This document shows positions 34,549 through 43,224 of a stretch of 64,000 nucleotides of DNA, one piece after another. Source of the DNA: Roseovarius gaetbuli. Its GTDB lineage: Bacteria > Pseudomonadota > Alphaproteobacteria > Rhodobacterales > Rhodobacteraceae. The stretch spans positions 62,001 through 126,000 of the forward strand of contig NZ_FWFJ01000004.1 in the NCBI RefSeq assembly GCF_900172365.1, written 5' to 3'. The translations under genes were made by a program, and so were the position numbers. The notes under the pieces were generated by a model, which was not told where the DNA came from, made no database searches, and was given only the letters and a program-made list of their open reading frames with translations. Position 1 is the stretch's first letter. The number at the start of each line of letters is the position of its first letter.

Positions 34549-35127
34549 TCAATCGCCCAGATCGACCGTGCGTTCCCTGATCCGACGGGCGTGGTAACGT
34601 TGAAAATCTTCTTCAGAATCAAGTGCGTACCGTTCTTCGTTTACCCAGGTCAACAGATCGAGCGTGGTGCCCGCCTCGAATGCGCCCGGCATCACCGCCA
34701 CAGCCGCCTGCGCGGCGGTTTTGCCCTCGGGCACCTCTTGCGGCATGAACAGAATCGATGGGGTGAACATCATTCCCCATTTGCGCATGGCATCGCGCTG
34801 TGACAATTCCTCGCCGTCAAAGTCGATCAGCTCGGCAGCGCCGTAAAGGTCAAGCTGCACCACAAAGAAATTCTCGCGGATATAGCTATCGATCACCGGC
34901 AGCGGAAAAACATCCCTGTGCATCCGCTCGCAATAGATACAGCCACGTTGCTCGATCAGGATCATGAGGCGCTTGCCTTCGGCGTTGGCCTCGTCCAGAT
35001 CCTCGCGCAGATCCTTGAAGGTCTCGCGCATCCAATCGGCCTTGTGCAGCCCGTCATCGCCAAGCTCGGCCGCCATCACCGGCACCGCCAGACAAAGCGC
35101 CGCCAACATCGTAAGAACCCGTTTCAT
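34549..35127 (-). CDS. soxW: SoxW, periplasmic thioredoxin
   Basis: A 192-residue thioredoxin-fold protein with signal peptide MKRVLTMLAALCLAVPVMA and the active site CIYC in RGCIYCERMH near residue 62. FTPSILF near 125 holds the cis-proline. It takes reducing power from SoxV across the membrane and in Paracoccus keeps SoxYZ reactivatable. It is 15 bases after soxV. Confidence 0.92.
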   Translation of the reverse strand: MKRVLTMLAALCLAVPVMAAELGDDGLHKADWMRETFKDLREDLDEANAEGKRLMILIEQRGCIYCERMHRDVFPLPVIDSYIRENFFVVQLDLYGAAELIDFDGEELSQRDAMRKWGMMFTPSILFMPQEVPEGKTAAQAAVAVMPGAFEAGTTLDLLTWVNEERYALDSEEDFQRYHARRIRERTVDLGD

Positions 35128-35142
35128 AGCTCCCTCCTCAGC

Positions 35143-35880
35143 TTAAATATTCTGGAATACCGGAAAGGCCTCAAGCATCCATTGGGCAATGTAATTCACA
35201 CTATCGGTGGCAATCAGCCCTGCAAAGACCAGCATCAAAAGCCCCATCGCCTTTTCCACCTTGGGCAGATGCCGCCGGAACTTTGACGCGAACCGCAAAA
35301 ACGGACCGATGAACAACGAAGCCACCATGAACGGCGTCGTCATCGCAAAGCCGAACACAAGCAAAAGGCCAAGCCCCTTAAGCGCTGTCGCCTCGGAACT
35401 CGCGGTGAACACCACCGCCGTGAGAACGCCGCCAACGCAAGGCGTCCAACCGGCGGCAAAGGCGAACCCCACCACATAGGCGCCCAGTACCGACATGTTC
35501 CTGGTGTCACCCGCATCCATCTGGAACACCCGGTTCAGAAACCCGATCCGCAGCACACCAAGAAAATGCAGTCCCATGACCAAGACCACCAGCGCGGCAA
35601 ACAGCCGAAACTCGGTCTGAAACCCGCGAAACGCCTGGCTAAGCCCAAAGGCCGCCGCGCCGAGCAGGACAAACACCGTGATGATTCCCGCCGAGAACAT
35701 CACCGAGGCCGCAAAGGCCCGGCGCCGCACACCGGGCGCAAGCTTGCCCTCGGCGCTTATCTCGGAAATCGAGGCCCCCGCCATATAGCTCAGGTAAAAC
35801 GGCACAATCGGCAAAACGCAGGGCGAGAAAAAGACGATCAGACCGCCCAGAAACGCACTTAGAATCGAGACGTCAAACAT
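35143..35880 (-). CDS. soxV: SoxV, CcdA-type transmembrane thiol transporter
   Basis: A 245-residue protein with six helices and the two CcdA cysteine sites: FFSPCVLPIVPFYLSY near residue 20 and AAGWTPCVGGVL near 135. It passes electrons from cytoplasmic thioredoxin to SoxW and SoxS-like partners. I chose ATG 35880, preceded by GAGGGG; the longer frame has a short polar leader that CcdA proteins lack. Confidence 0.92.
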   Translation of the reverse strand: MFDVSILSAFLGGLIVFFSPCVLPIVPFYLSYMAGASISEISAEGKLAPGVRRRAFAASVMFSAGIITVFVLLGAAAFGLSQAFRGFQTEFRLFAALVVLVMGLHFLGVLRIGFLNRVFQMDAGDTRNMSVLGAYVVGFAFAAGWTPCVGGVLTAVVFTASSEATALKGLGLLLVFGFAMTTPFMVASLFIGPFLRFASKFRRHLPKVEKAMGLLMLVFAGLIATDSVNYIAQWMLEAFPVFQNI

Positions 35881-35912
35881 CGGGGGCCCCTCAGACTGCT
35901 TGCTTGGCAAAC

Positions 35913-35932
35913 ACATTCAAACTATCATATGT
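35913..35932. promoter_or_regulatory. Candidate SoxR operator between divergent soxV and soxS
   Basis: ACATTC-AAACTATC-ATATGT, with ACAT/ATGT outer arms 12 bases apart. It lies 28-48 bases before soxS and 33-52 before soxV, so one bound dimer could control both directions. The inner right half differs from GAAT. Confidence 0.45.
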
Positions 35933-35960
35933 TTTAGAGTACCCGTCAATCGGAACCCAC

Positions 35961-36335
35961 ATGCGCCAATTGCTTGCCACGACCCTCATTCTGCTGGCAC
36001 TCGCCCTGCCCGGCGTGGCGCGGGCGGTCGATCTTGTGATGGTCGAGCGCGCGGGCTGTCACTGGTGCGAACGCTGGAACACCGAGATCGCGCATATCTA
36101 TCCCAAGACCCGCGAAGGCAAACTTGCCCCGCTGCGCCGCGCCGACATTCACGACCTTCCCGAGGACGTGACCTTCAAAAGCCCGCCGGTGTTTACCCCC
36201 ACTTTCGTGCTGGTCAAGGACGGGGTCGAACTTGGACGTATCGAGGGCTACGCCAGCGAAGATTTCTTCTGGTTTCATGTCGAACAGCTTTTGGCGGCGC
36301 ACCCCGAGGCCTTTGGCGCAACGGCCCAGCCATGA
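35961..36335 (+). CDS. soxS: SoxS, periplasmic thioredoxin-like protein
   Basis: A 124-residue thioredoxin-fold protein: signal peptide MRQLLATTLILLALALPG, active site CHWC in RAGCHWCERW near residue 33, and VFTPTFVL near 85. In Paracoccus SoxS reactivates SoxYZ. I used ATG 35961, at the signal peptide, rather than an earlier frame start inside the operator region. Seven bases separate it from soxR. Confidence 0.92.
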   Translation: MRQLLATTLILLALALPGVARAVDLVMVERAGCHWCERWNTEIAHIYPKTREGKLAPLRRADIHDLPEDVTFKSPPVFTPTFVLVKDGVELGRIEGYASEDFFWFHVEQLLAAHPEAFGATAQP

Positions 36336-36342
36336 GCACGCC

Positions 36343-36684
36343 ATGCTGACCCCCAACAATCGGCGCGGGCCTGACCTTAGCCCGCAATCGCTTGATGCCA
36401 TGCTCGCAAGCGCCCATAATGCCGCCGAGTTCCTCAAGGCCATTAGCCATGAAGGCAGACTGATGATCCTCTGTCACCTCTCGACCGGCGAGAAATCCGT
36501 GACCGAGCTCGAAGAGCTGTTGTCTGCCCGCCAGGCCGCCGTGTCGCAACAGCTTTCGCGCCTGCGGGTTGAGGGCCTTGTGACGCCGCGCCGCGAGGGC
36601 AAGGCGATTTATTACAGCCTGACAGATCGCCGTGCGGTCAAAATGCTCGAAATGGTGTATGATCTGTTTTGCAAACAGCCCTGA
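36343..36684 (+). CDS. soxR: SoxR, ArsR-family repressor of the sox genes
   Basis: A 113-residue winged-helix repressor of the ArsR/SmtB family. The DNA-reading helix is ELLSARQAAVSQQLSRLRVEGL, residues 60-85. Cysteines 44 (LMILC) and 110 (LFCKQP) are 66 residues apart, the same separation as Cys41 and Cys107 in the persulfide sensor SqrR, so it most likely responds to reactive sulfur rather than metal. Metal-site residues of ArsR or SmtB are absent. ATG 36343 follows soxS by 7 bases. Confidence 0.92.
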   Translation: MLTPNNRRGPDLSPQSLDAMLASAHNAAEFLKAISHEGRLMILCHLSTGEKSVTELEELLSARQAAVSQQLSRLRVEGLVTPRREGKAIYYSLTDRRAVKMLEMVYDLFCKQP

Positions 36685-36711
36685 TCCCGCCCACGATAAT
36701 CGGAGATTCGC

Positions 36712-37758
36712 ATGCTACACGGCATTCCTGAACCCCTGCTGATTGCCCTGATCGGCTTTGGCGGTGGCGCATTGCTTGGGCTTGCGGCGCGGCTTGGCCG
36801 GTTCTGCACCCTCGGCGCGATCGAGGATTACCTCTATCAGCAAAGCGACACCCGCCTGCGCATGTGGGTGCTGGCGATCGGCGTGGCCGGGATGCTGACC
36901 TTTGGCCTTGCCGGGCTTGGCCTCGTCAATCTTGCGGGCAATATCTATTACATCACCCCCTGGTCCCCGCTGATCACGGTTCTGGGCGGGCTGATGTTTG
37001 GCTATGGCATGTCACTGGCGGGCAATTGCGGCTTTGGCGCCCTGGCGCGCTTTGGCGGCGGCGACCTGCGGTCTTTCGTGATCGTCATCGTCATGGGCAT
37101 CGCCGCCTATGTGATGATGTCCGGCCCGCTCGCGCGCCTGCGCCTTGCGGCAACAGAGGCAACAACCCCAAAGTTAGAGACAGATAGCTACGCCCAGTTC
37201 CTGTCCCAGGCGACCGGCCTCTCGGTGGTCACGGCCGGGCTTGCCCTCTCCCTCCTGATCGCCCTCGCGGCGCTCGGCTCGCGCAGGTTCCTTCAGGACC
37301 GCAAGGCGGTGTTCTGGTCGCTGATCGTCGGGGTCGCGGTTGCCTCTGGCTGGGCCGGAAGCACTTGGCTCGCGACCCACGGATTTTCGCCCCAACCGAT
37401 CCAGTCTCATACCTTCTCGGCCCCGCTTGGTGAAACCATCCTGTTCCTCATGACCGCAAGCGGCGGCGGGCTGAGCTTTGGCGTCGGCTCGGTCTTTGGC
37501 GTTTTGGCGGGCGCCTTCTGCGGCAGCCTGATCAAGGGCCATTTCCGCTGGGAGGCCTGCGAAGACCCGCGCGAATTGCGCCGCCAGATCCTTGGCGCGG
37601 TCTGCATGGGCTTTGGCGCGGTGCTGGCCTTTGGCTGTACCATCGGCCAGGGCGTCTCGGCCTTTTCGGTGCTGGCGCTCAGCGCGCCAATCACCTTTGT
37701 CGCGATCTTCATCGGCGCCGCCATCGGGTTGCGCCAATTGATAACCGGATTCGCCTGA
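36712..37758 (+). CDS. YeeE/YedE family sulfur-compound permease (full length, SoxR-linked)
   Basis: A 348-residue, nine-helix YeeE/YedE protein with the TsuA-like cysteines in LGRFCTLGAIEDYL near residue 28, LAGNCGFGALARFGGG near 104 and FGCTIGQGVSAFS near 305. It begins 27 bases after soxR on the same strand, so it is in the soxSR transcript. The likely role is transport of thiosulfate or another sulfane compound across the inner membrane. Confidence 0.85.
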   Translation: MLHGIPEPLLIALIGFGGGALLGLAARLGRFCTLGAIEDYLYQQSDTRLRMWVLAIGVAGMLTFGLAGLGLVNLAGNIYYITPWSPLITVLGGLMFGYGMSLAGNCGFGALARFGGGDLRSFVIVIVMGIAAYVMMSGPLARLRLAATEATTPKLETDSYAQFLSQATGLSVVTAGLALSLLIALAALGSRRFLQDRKAVFWSLIVGVAVASGWAGSTWLATHGFSPQPIQSHTFSAPLGETILFLMTASGGGLSFGVGSVFGVLAGAFCGSLIKGHFRWEACEDPRELRRQILGAVCMGFGAVLAFGCTIGQGVSAFSVLALSAPITFVAIFIGAAIGLRQLITGFA

Positions 37759-37788
37759 TCCGCGCCAAAGCCTGCCCCGACCTTGGCC

Positions 37789-38205
37789 CTAGCCCTGCCG
37801 TGCCAGGACCGCGCGCGCCACCCAGATGCCCGCCAGCAAGGCGGCCACAAAGGCGAACACGCCGCTCTGCCCGGTGCCAAGCGCCGGAAGCGCCGCACCG
37901 GGGCAAAACCCGGCAATGCCCCAGCCAAGCCCGAACACCGCCGCGCCACCGATAAGACGCGCATCAAGCTTGGTGTTGGTGGGCAATTGAAACGCCCCCT
38001 CAAGCATCGGCGCGGGCCTGCGCCAGACGATCCGATAGCCGATGAACGTCGTCACCAAGGCCCCGCCCATCACGAAGACAAGGCTCGGGTCCCAGGTGCC
38101 GAACAGATCGAAAAAGTTCAACACCTTAGCCGGGTTGATCATCCCCGAAATCGCGATCCCAAGACCAAATACAAGCCCGACGATATATCCAGACAACAAC
38201 CGCAT
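37789..38205 (-). CDS. Half-size YeeE/YedE protein (DUF6691 type), partner B
   Basis: A 138-residue membrane protein with four helices. It has GLVFGLGIAISGMINPAKVLNFFDLFGTWDPSL near residue 10 and GIAGFCPGAALPALGTG near 98, the pattern of the DUF6691 half of split YeeE/YedE transporters. It follows its partner by 3 bases. In Xylella-like BigR loci such pairs are co-regulated with sulfide oxidation genes. Confidence 0.85.
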   Translation of the reverse strand: MRLLSGYIVGLVFGLGIAISGMINPAKVLNFFDLFGTWDPSLVFVMGGALVTTFIGYRIVWRRPAPMLEGAFQLPTNTKLDARLIGGAAVFGLGWGIAGFCPGAALPALGTGQSGVFAFVAALLAGIWVARAVLARQG

Positions 38206-38208
38206 CTC

Positions 38209-38649
38209 TTACACCCCAATCACGTGACGAATGACATAGACCGTCGCGAAACAGACCACCATGAAGGTCGCCGTCGCCACGAATGACCGCTTGGACAGAC
38301 GCGCCATCCCACAGACCCCGTGCCCCGAGGTACAGCCAGACCCAAAGGTCACGCCGATCCCGACGATGAAGCCGCCGATCAAAACCATCGGCATCGACAC
38401 CGGCACCTCAACCACCGGCATTTCACCCGACAGGGCAAAGATCAACAGCGGCCCGCTTATCATCCCCGCGACCATCGCCGCGCGCCAGCCCTTGTCGCCC
38501 ACCGTGCCCGCGGTGATCAGCCCCGACAAAATCCCCGTCGCACCCATGATCCGGCCCTGCGCCAGCATAAGCAAAACCGCCGACACCCCGATAAGAATGC
38601 CGCCCACCAGTGACAAAAGCGGCGTAAACGCCGTTTCAACGCCTGTCAT
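38209..38649 (-). CDS. Half-size YeeE/YedE protein, partner A
   Basis: A 146-residue membrane protein with four helices and the cysteine-rich motif FGSGCTSGHGVCGMARLSKRS near residue 105, the signature of YeeE/YedE halves. Together with the following DUF6691 gene it should build a split channel. A near-perfect SoxR-type site (38697-38716) lies 48-67 bases upstream. Confidence 0.85.
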   Translation of the reverse strand: MTGVETAFTPLLSLVGGILIGVSAVLLMLAQGRIMGATGILSGLITAGTVGDKGWRAAMVAGMISGPLLIFALSGEMPVVEVPVSMPMVLIGGFIVGIGVTFGSGCTSGHGVCGMARLSKRSFVATATFMVVCFATVYVIRHVIGV

Positions 38650-38696
38650 AGTCTCTTTCCCTTCCCCTCACCTGCCCCGGTCCACGGACAGGGGCT

Positions 38697-38716
38697 GTAT
38701 TACATTTCTTGAATAT
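38697..38716. promoter_or_regulatory. Candidate SoxR operator upstream of the split yeeE pair (one mismatch)
   Basis: GTATTA-CATTTCTT-GAATAT: the core is ATTA-N8-GAAT, one base from the exact ATTC-N8-GAAT, and the sequence is AT-rich against a GC-rich background. Confidence 0.5.
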
Positions 38717-38783
38717 ATGCAGGACCTGCGGAAATTCACACTCTAAACGCCAGAACGTCACGGAAATCTTACCGCCCTATCGC

Positions 38784-39569
38784 CTAAAGCGCGCGCTGCG
38801 ACTGGAACAAGGGCGAAATCGCGTTGGCGGTATCCTGAAGCTTTGGCAAAATCTCGCCGACGATCTTTTCCTTGCTCCAGGTATGCGCCGAAACCGAACA
38901 TTGCACCGCCGCAAAGGCGCGCCCGTCGGGGCCGATGATCGGCGTGGCAACGGCAAGCTCGTTCAGGATCATCTGCCCCTGCGAGATCGCATAGCCATCA
39001 TGCACCGCCTCTTCGATCATGCTCGCGATCCTGTCGCGATCCAACGTTGTGCTCGGGGTAAAAACCTTGATCGGCCAATCCTTCACTGCCGCGCGCCGTT
39101 CGTCCTCGGGATAGGTCGCAAGCATCACGCGCCCCGCCGAAGTGGACAGCGCCGGCAACCGCCGCCCGATCACCGTCGCGGCGAAATAGGTGCGCTTGCA
39201 CGGCAGACGGCTGACGTAAATGATGTGATCGCCGGACATCTCCGCAAGGTTGACGGTCTCTCCCAGTTCCTGGCTGAGGTTGATCAGCTTGGGCATCGCC
39301 TGCCCGACAAGCGGATCGGACCAGTAATAGGCATAGGCCATTTCAAGCCAGGCATGCGAGGGGCGAAACCGCCGCGTGCCGGGGTCTTTATCCAGCATCC
39401 CCTCGACATAAAGCGTGTTGGCAAGGCGCTGCGTGGCGCTTTTATCAAGCCCGGTGCGCGCCGCCAGCTCCGATAGCGACAACTCGCTGTGGCTTTCATC
39501 AAACGCCCGCAAAAGCCGCAGCCCCTTGGCCAGTGATCCGACAAAAAGCGTATTCTGCTTTGTTTTCAT
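38784..39569 (-). CDS. IclR family transcriptional regulator
   Basis: A 261-residue IclR-type regulator. Residues 8-70 form the winged helix (LSLSELAARTGLDKSATQRLANTLYVEGML), and residues 85-255 the effector-binding domain (GETVNLAEMSGDHIIYVSRLP, STSAGRVMLATYPEDER, ILNELAVATPIIGPDGR). It diverges from the peptide-type ABC operon with a 180-base gap and most likely controls it. ATG 39569 gives the usual short leader. Confidence 0.9.
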   Translation of the reverse strand: MKTKQNTLFVGSLAKGLRLLRAFDESHSELSLSELAARTGLDKSATQRLANTLYVEGMLDKDPGTRRFRPSHAWLEMAYAYYWSDPLVGQAMPKLINLSQELGETVNLAEMSGDHIIYVSRLPCKRTYFAATVIGRRLPALSTSAGRVMLATYPEDERRAAVKDWPIKVFTPSTTLDRDRIASMIEEAVHDGYAISQGQMILNELAVATPIIGPDGRAFAAVQCSVSAHTWSKEKIVGEILPKLQDTANAISPLFQSQRAL

Positions 39570-39749
39570 GCGCCTCTCACAAAATCCGGGGTCCGCATCG
39601 ATACAGTGGGTTGACGGATGCAAATGTCATTGCCTTAATAGATCATATGGCAACACTTGGTATCATAATGTAATATTTGCAGCAAGGACCAAAAAATGAC
39701 GCGGGGCCATAATCGCGCGCCACAAGACATACCAACAAGGGAGATTCCA

Positions 39750-41267
39750 ATGAAACAATCCTGGTTCAAAACCACAATCGCCAGTGTCGCGCTGATCGCG
39801 GCCTGCGGCGGAGCATGGGCCGAAAAGGCAAATGACACCCTGCGCGTCGGCTTTACCAAAGAGCTTGAGAACGTCGACAGCTTTTTCAATTCCTCGCGCG
39901 AAGGCGTCGTTCTGCAACGCGCGATCTGGGATGGCCTGATCTATCGCGATCCGATCACCAACGAATATTCCGGCAACCTGGCCACCGCGTGGGAATGGAT
40001 CGACGATGTGACCCTCGAATTCAAACTGCGCGAGGGCGTGACCTTTCACAACGGCGAGGCGTTCAACGCCGATGACGTGGTCTATACCGTCAATTTCGTG
40101 TCCAAGGAAGAAAACGGCGTCAAGACTCAGCGCAACGTGAACTGGATGAAATCCGCCGAGAAGATCGACGATTACACCGTGCGCATTCACCTTAAAGAGG
40201 CCTTTCCCGCCGCGGTCGAATTCCTGTCCGGCCCGGTCTCGATGTACCCCAACGAATATTACGCCGAAGTCGGCCCGAGCGGCATGGGCCTCAACCCCGT
40301 CGGCACCGGCCCCTACAAGGTGGTGTCGGTCGTTCCCGGCCAGCATTTCGTTTTGCAAAAGAACGACGGCTATCACGACAGCCCCAAGGGCAAGGCCAGC
40401 ATCACCAACGTCGATATCCGCACCATCCCGGATGTGAACACCCAGATGGCCGAGCTGTTCAGCGGCTCGCTTGATCTGATCTGGCAGGTGCCCGCCGATC
40501 AGGCAGAAAAGCTCGCCCAGATGGATCAGTTCACCGTCTCCAACGAATCAACCATGCGGGTCGGTTACCTTTCGATGGATGCCGCCGGGCGGTCCGGTGA
40601 CACGCCGTTTACCGATGTGCGCGTGCGCCGCGCCGTGAACCACGCCATCAACCGTCAGGAGCTGGTGGATGCGCTCCTCAAGGGCAAATCCAAAGTGGTC
40701 TGGACCCCTTGTTTCCCAAGCCAGTTCGGCTGTGTTCAGGACACCGCGACCGAGTATGAATACAACCCCGAAAAGGCCAAGGCGCTTTTGGCCGAAGCCG
40801 GTTATCCCGATGGCTTCACCACCGAGTTCTACGCCTATCGCAACCGCGAATACGCCGAGGCGATCCTGAGCTATCTCAACGCCGTAGGCATCAAGGCCGA
40901 TTTCAAATACCTGCAATATTCGGCCCTGCGCGAGCTTAACATGACCGGCGACGTGCCGCTTGCCTTCCTCACCTGGGGCAGCTTCTCGATCAACGATGCC
41001 TCGGCCATGGTCAGCCAGTTCTTCAAGCACGGTTCGCTTGACGATGCGCGCGACGATCAGGTTCTCGCCGATCTCACCATCGCCGATAGCGCGACCGACG
41101 ATGCCACCCGGATCGAGCATTACGGCAAAGCCATCGCCCGAATCACCGATCAGGCCTATTGGGCGCCGATGTTCTCGTACAACACCAACTATGTCTCGAC
41201 CAAAGAGGTAGAGTATACGCCCACCGCCGACGAGGTGCTGCGCTTTACCACGATGACCTGGAACTAA
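39750..41267 (+). CDS. Peptide-type ABC transporter substrate-binding protein (SBP family 5)
   Basis: A 505-residue periplasmic protein of the DppA/OppA/GsiB family: signal peptide MKQSWFKTTIASVALIAACGG, then LATAWEWIDDVTLEFKLREGVTFHNGEAFNADDVVYT near residue 95. An AAGGGAG ribosome-binding site precedes ATG 39750. The operon encodes a gamma-glutamyltransferase, so glutathione or gamma-glutamyl peptides are a plausible ligand; dipeptides are the alternative. Confidence 0.9.
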   Translation: MKQSWFKTTIASVALIAACGGAWAEKANDTLRVGFTKELENVDSFFNSSREGVVLQRAIWDGLIYRDPITNEYSGNLATAWEWIDDVTLEFKLREGVTFHNGEAFNADDVVYTVNFVSKEENGVKTQRNVNWMKSAEKIDDYTVRIHLKEAFPAAVEFLSGPVSMYPNEYYAEVGPSGMGLNPVGTGPYKVVSVVPGQHFVLQKNDGYHDSPKGKASITNVDIRTIPDVNTQMAELFSGSLDLIWQVPADQAEKLAQMDQFTVSNESTMRVGYLSMDAAGRSGDTPFTDVRVRRAVNHAINRQELVDALLKGKSKVVWTPCFPSQFGCVQDTATEYEYNPEKAKALLAEAGYPDGFTTEFYAYRNREYAEAILSYLNAVGIKADFKYLQYSALRELNMTGDVPLAFLTWGSFSINDASAMVSQFFKHGSLDDARDDQVLADLTIADSATDDATRIEHYGKAIARITDQAYWAPMFSYNTNYVSTKEVEYTPTADEVLRFTTMTWN

Positions 41268-41282
41268 GCGATCCGGTCTTCT

Positions 41283-41307
41283 GCGGGGGCGGCATGCCTG
41301 CCCCCGC
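41283..41307 (+). terminator. Strong hairpin after the SBP gene
   Basis: GCGGGGGC (41283-41290) and GCCCCCGC (41300-41307) pair perfectly with a 9-base loop, 15 bases after the SBP stop and before the permease gene. No T run follows, so it more likely protects the 3' end of the SBP message or causes partial termination. Confidence 0.55.
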
Positions 41308-41399
41308 GCCCTACCCTGCCTTGATCCGGGTGCCATGACGGCACCAAATCCCGCCGCCCGCGCGCATTTCTGCCCGCGCCAACCAAAGGGGCTGCCGCC

Positions 41400-42317
41400 G
41401 TGCTCAATTTCATCCTGAAACGCCTTGGCCTTGCCATTCTGGTGGCCTTCACCGTGTCATTCATAAGCTTTAGCCTGCTGTTCATGGCCGGCGATCCCGC
41501 CGTCGCGCTTGCCGGTGAAACCGCCAGCGGCGAAGATATCGAGGCCCTGCGTACCCTTTACGGCTTTGACCGCCCGATGCTGGTGCAATACGGCGAATGG
41601 CTGTTTTCCGCCCTGCGCGGCGATTTCGGCGAAAGCTATTATTTCCGCCTTCCTGTTGCCTCCCTGATCGTCGACCGCCTTGGCGTGACCATGACCCTCG
41701 GAGTCTGCGGCATCACCTTCGCCCTGCTCACCGCCGTCCCCCTCGGCGTCGCCGCCGCGATCAGGCCCAATTCGATCATCGACCGCGTGGCGCTGTTCCT
41801 GTCGGTCGCGGGCCAAGCGATGCCAAGCTTCTGGTTCGGCCTGATCCTGATCGTGCTTTTCGCGATCAAGCTCGGCTGGCTCCCGCCCTCGGGCGCCTCG
41901 ACCCCGGCGCATTTCATCATGCCGACGATTGTCCTGGGCTATTACGCCATGCCCGCGATCATGCGCCTCACGCGGGCGGGCATGCTTGACGTACTCTCGT
42001 CGGATTATATCCGCACCGCGCGTGCCAAGGGCGCGCCCGAAATGCGCGTTCTCTTCCGCCACGCCCTGCGCAACGCGATCATCCCGGTGGTCTCGCTGGC
42101 GGCGGTGCAGATGGGCTTTATGCTCGGCGGTTCGATCGTGGTTGAATCGATCTTCGCGCTGCACGGCGCCGGCTACCTCGCCTGGGAAAGCATCGCGCGC
42201 AACGATCTGCCCACGGTTCAGGCCCTGATCCTCGTCTTTTCGATGTTCTACATCGTCTTCACCTTTCTCGCCGATGTGCTGAACGCCTGGCTTGACCCCC
42301 GCATGCGGAGCAGTTGA
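41400..42317 (+). CDS. Peptide-type ABC transporter permease (DppB/GsiC-like)
   Basis: A 305-residue permease with six helices. It has the DppB features FSLLFMAGDPAVALAG near residue 22, RPMLVQYGEWLFSALRGDFGESY near 60 and the EAA loop DYIRTARAKGAPEMRVLFRHALRNAIIPV near 200. GTG 41400 is the start, giving the usual MLNFILKRL amino end. Confidence 0.9.
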   Translation: MLNFILKRLGLAILVAFTVSFISFSLLFMAGDPAVALAGETASGEDIEALRTLYGFDRPMLVQYGEWLFSALRGDFGESYYFRLPVASLIVDRLGVTMTLGVCGITFALLTAVPLGVAAAIRPNSIIDRVALFLSVAGQAMPSFWFGLILIVLFAIKLGWLPPSGASTPAHFIMPTIVLGYYAMPAIMRLTRAGMLDVLSSDYIRTARAKGAPEMRVLFRHALRNAIIPVVSLAAVQMGFMLGGSIVVESIFALHGAGYLAWESIARNDLPTVQALILVFSMFYIVFTFLADVLNAWLDPRMRSS

Positions 42318-42318
42318 G

Positions 42319-43221
42319 ATGACCATGACCGATACCCCCGATCCCCTCCTCAAGGACATCATCGGACCGACCCCCTCCCAGATGCTGCGCAAACGCGTCT
42401 TTGGCCACCAGGGCCTGTTGATCGGCGCCTCTGTGGTGGGCCTCTTGCTGCTGGTCGCGATCTTCGCGCCGCTGCTTGCCCCGCATGATCCCTATGCCCA
42501 GAGCCTGATGACCCGCATGCAACCCCCCGTATTCCTTGGCGGCGATTGGGAGCATCCGCTTGGCACCGACCACTTGGGGCGCGATTACCTCTCCCGGCTG
42601 ATCTATGGCGCGCGGGTGTCCTTGATGATCGGCGTGATCGCCGCGCTGATTTCCGGCGTGATTGGCACCGCCATGGGCGTCGCTGCGGGTTATTTCGGCG
42701 GGCGCGTCGATATGGTGGTGACCTTCCTGATCAACGTACGCCTCGCCATGCCGGTGGTGCTTGTGGCGCTTGCCGTGGTGGCGATCCTCGGCGGCTCGCT
42801 TCAGGTGGTGATCATGGTGCTTGGCTTCCTGCTCTGGGATCGCTTTGCCGTGGTCATGCGCGCCTCGACGCTTCAGGTCCGCGGCCGCGAATATGTCGCC
42901 GCCGCCCGTGCCATCGGCGCCTCGACCCCGCGGGTGATCCTGTCGGAAATCATGCCCAATATCGCCAATAACCTGATCGTGGTGGTCACCCTTGAAATGG
43001 CCCACGCCATCCTGCTTGAGGCGGCCTTGTCCTTCCTTGGCCTCGGGGTGCAACCCCCGACCCCAAGCTGGGGCCTGATGGTCTCGGAAGGCAAGAACAT
43101 GATGCTGTTCGAGCCGTGGATGGTGCTTATCCCCGGCGCGGTGCTGTTTGTTCTGGTGCTGGCGATCAATCTCATGGGCGACGGTCTTCGCGACGTCACC
43201 GCCCCCGAAAACCGGAGCTGA
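42319..43221 (+). CDS. Peptide-type ABC transporter permease (DppC/GsiD-like)
   Basis: A 300-residue permease with six helices. Segments FAPLLAPHDPYAQSL near residue 48, HPLGTDHLGRDYLSRLIYGARVSL near 80, and the EAA loop REYVAAARAIGASTPRVILSEIMPN near 195 are those of DppC. ATG 42319 lies one base after the stop of the upstream permease gene, so the two are coupled. Confidence 0.9.
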   Translation: MTMTDTPDPLLKDIIGPTPSQMLRKRVFGHQGLLIGASVVGLLLLVAIFAPLLAPHDPYAQSLMTRMQPPVFLGGDWEHPLGTDHLGRDYLSRLIYGARVSLMIGVIAALISGVIGTAMGVAAGYFGGRVDMVVTFLINVRLAMPVVLVALAVVAILGGSLQVVIMVLGFLLWDRFAVVMRASTLQVRGREYVAAARAIGASTPRVILSEIMPNIANNLIVVVTLEMAHAILLEAALSFLGLGVQPPTPSWGLMVSEGKNMMLFEPWMVLIPGAVLFVLVLAINLMGDGLRDVTAPENRS

Positions 43222-43224
43222 GCC

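Noticed and set aside
39610-39700. AT-rich near-repeat ATCATATGGCAA / TTGGTATCAT in the IclR divergent gap
   Set aside because: The halves do not align without gaps; it could be an IclR site, but the symmetry is too poor to call.
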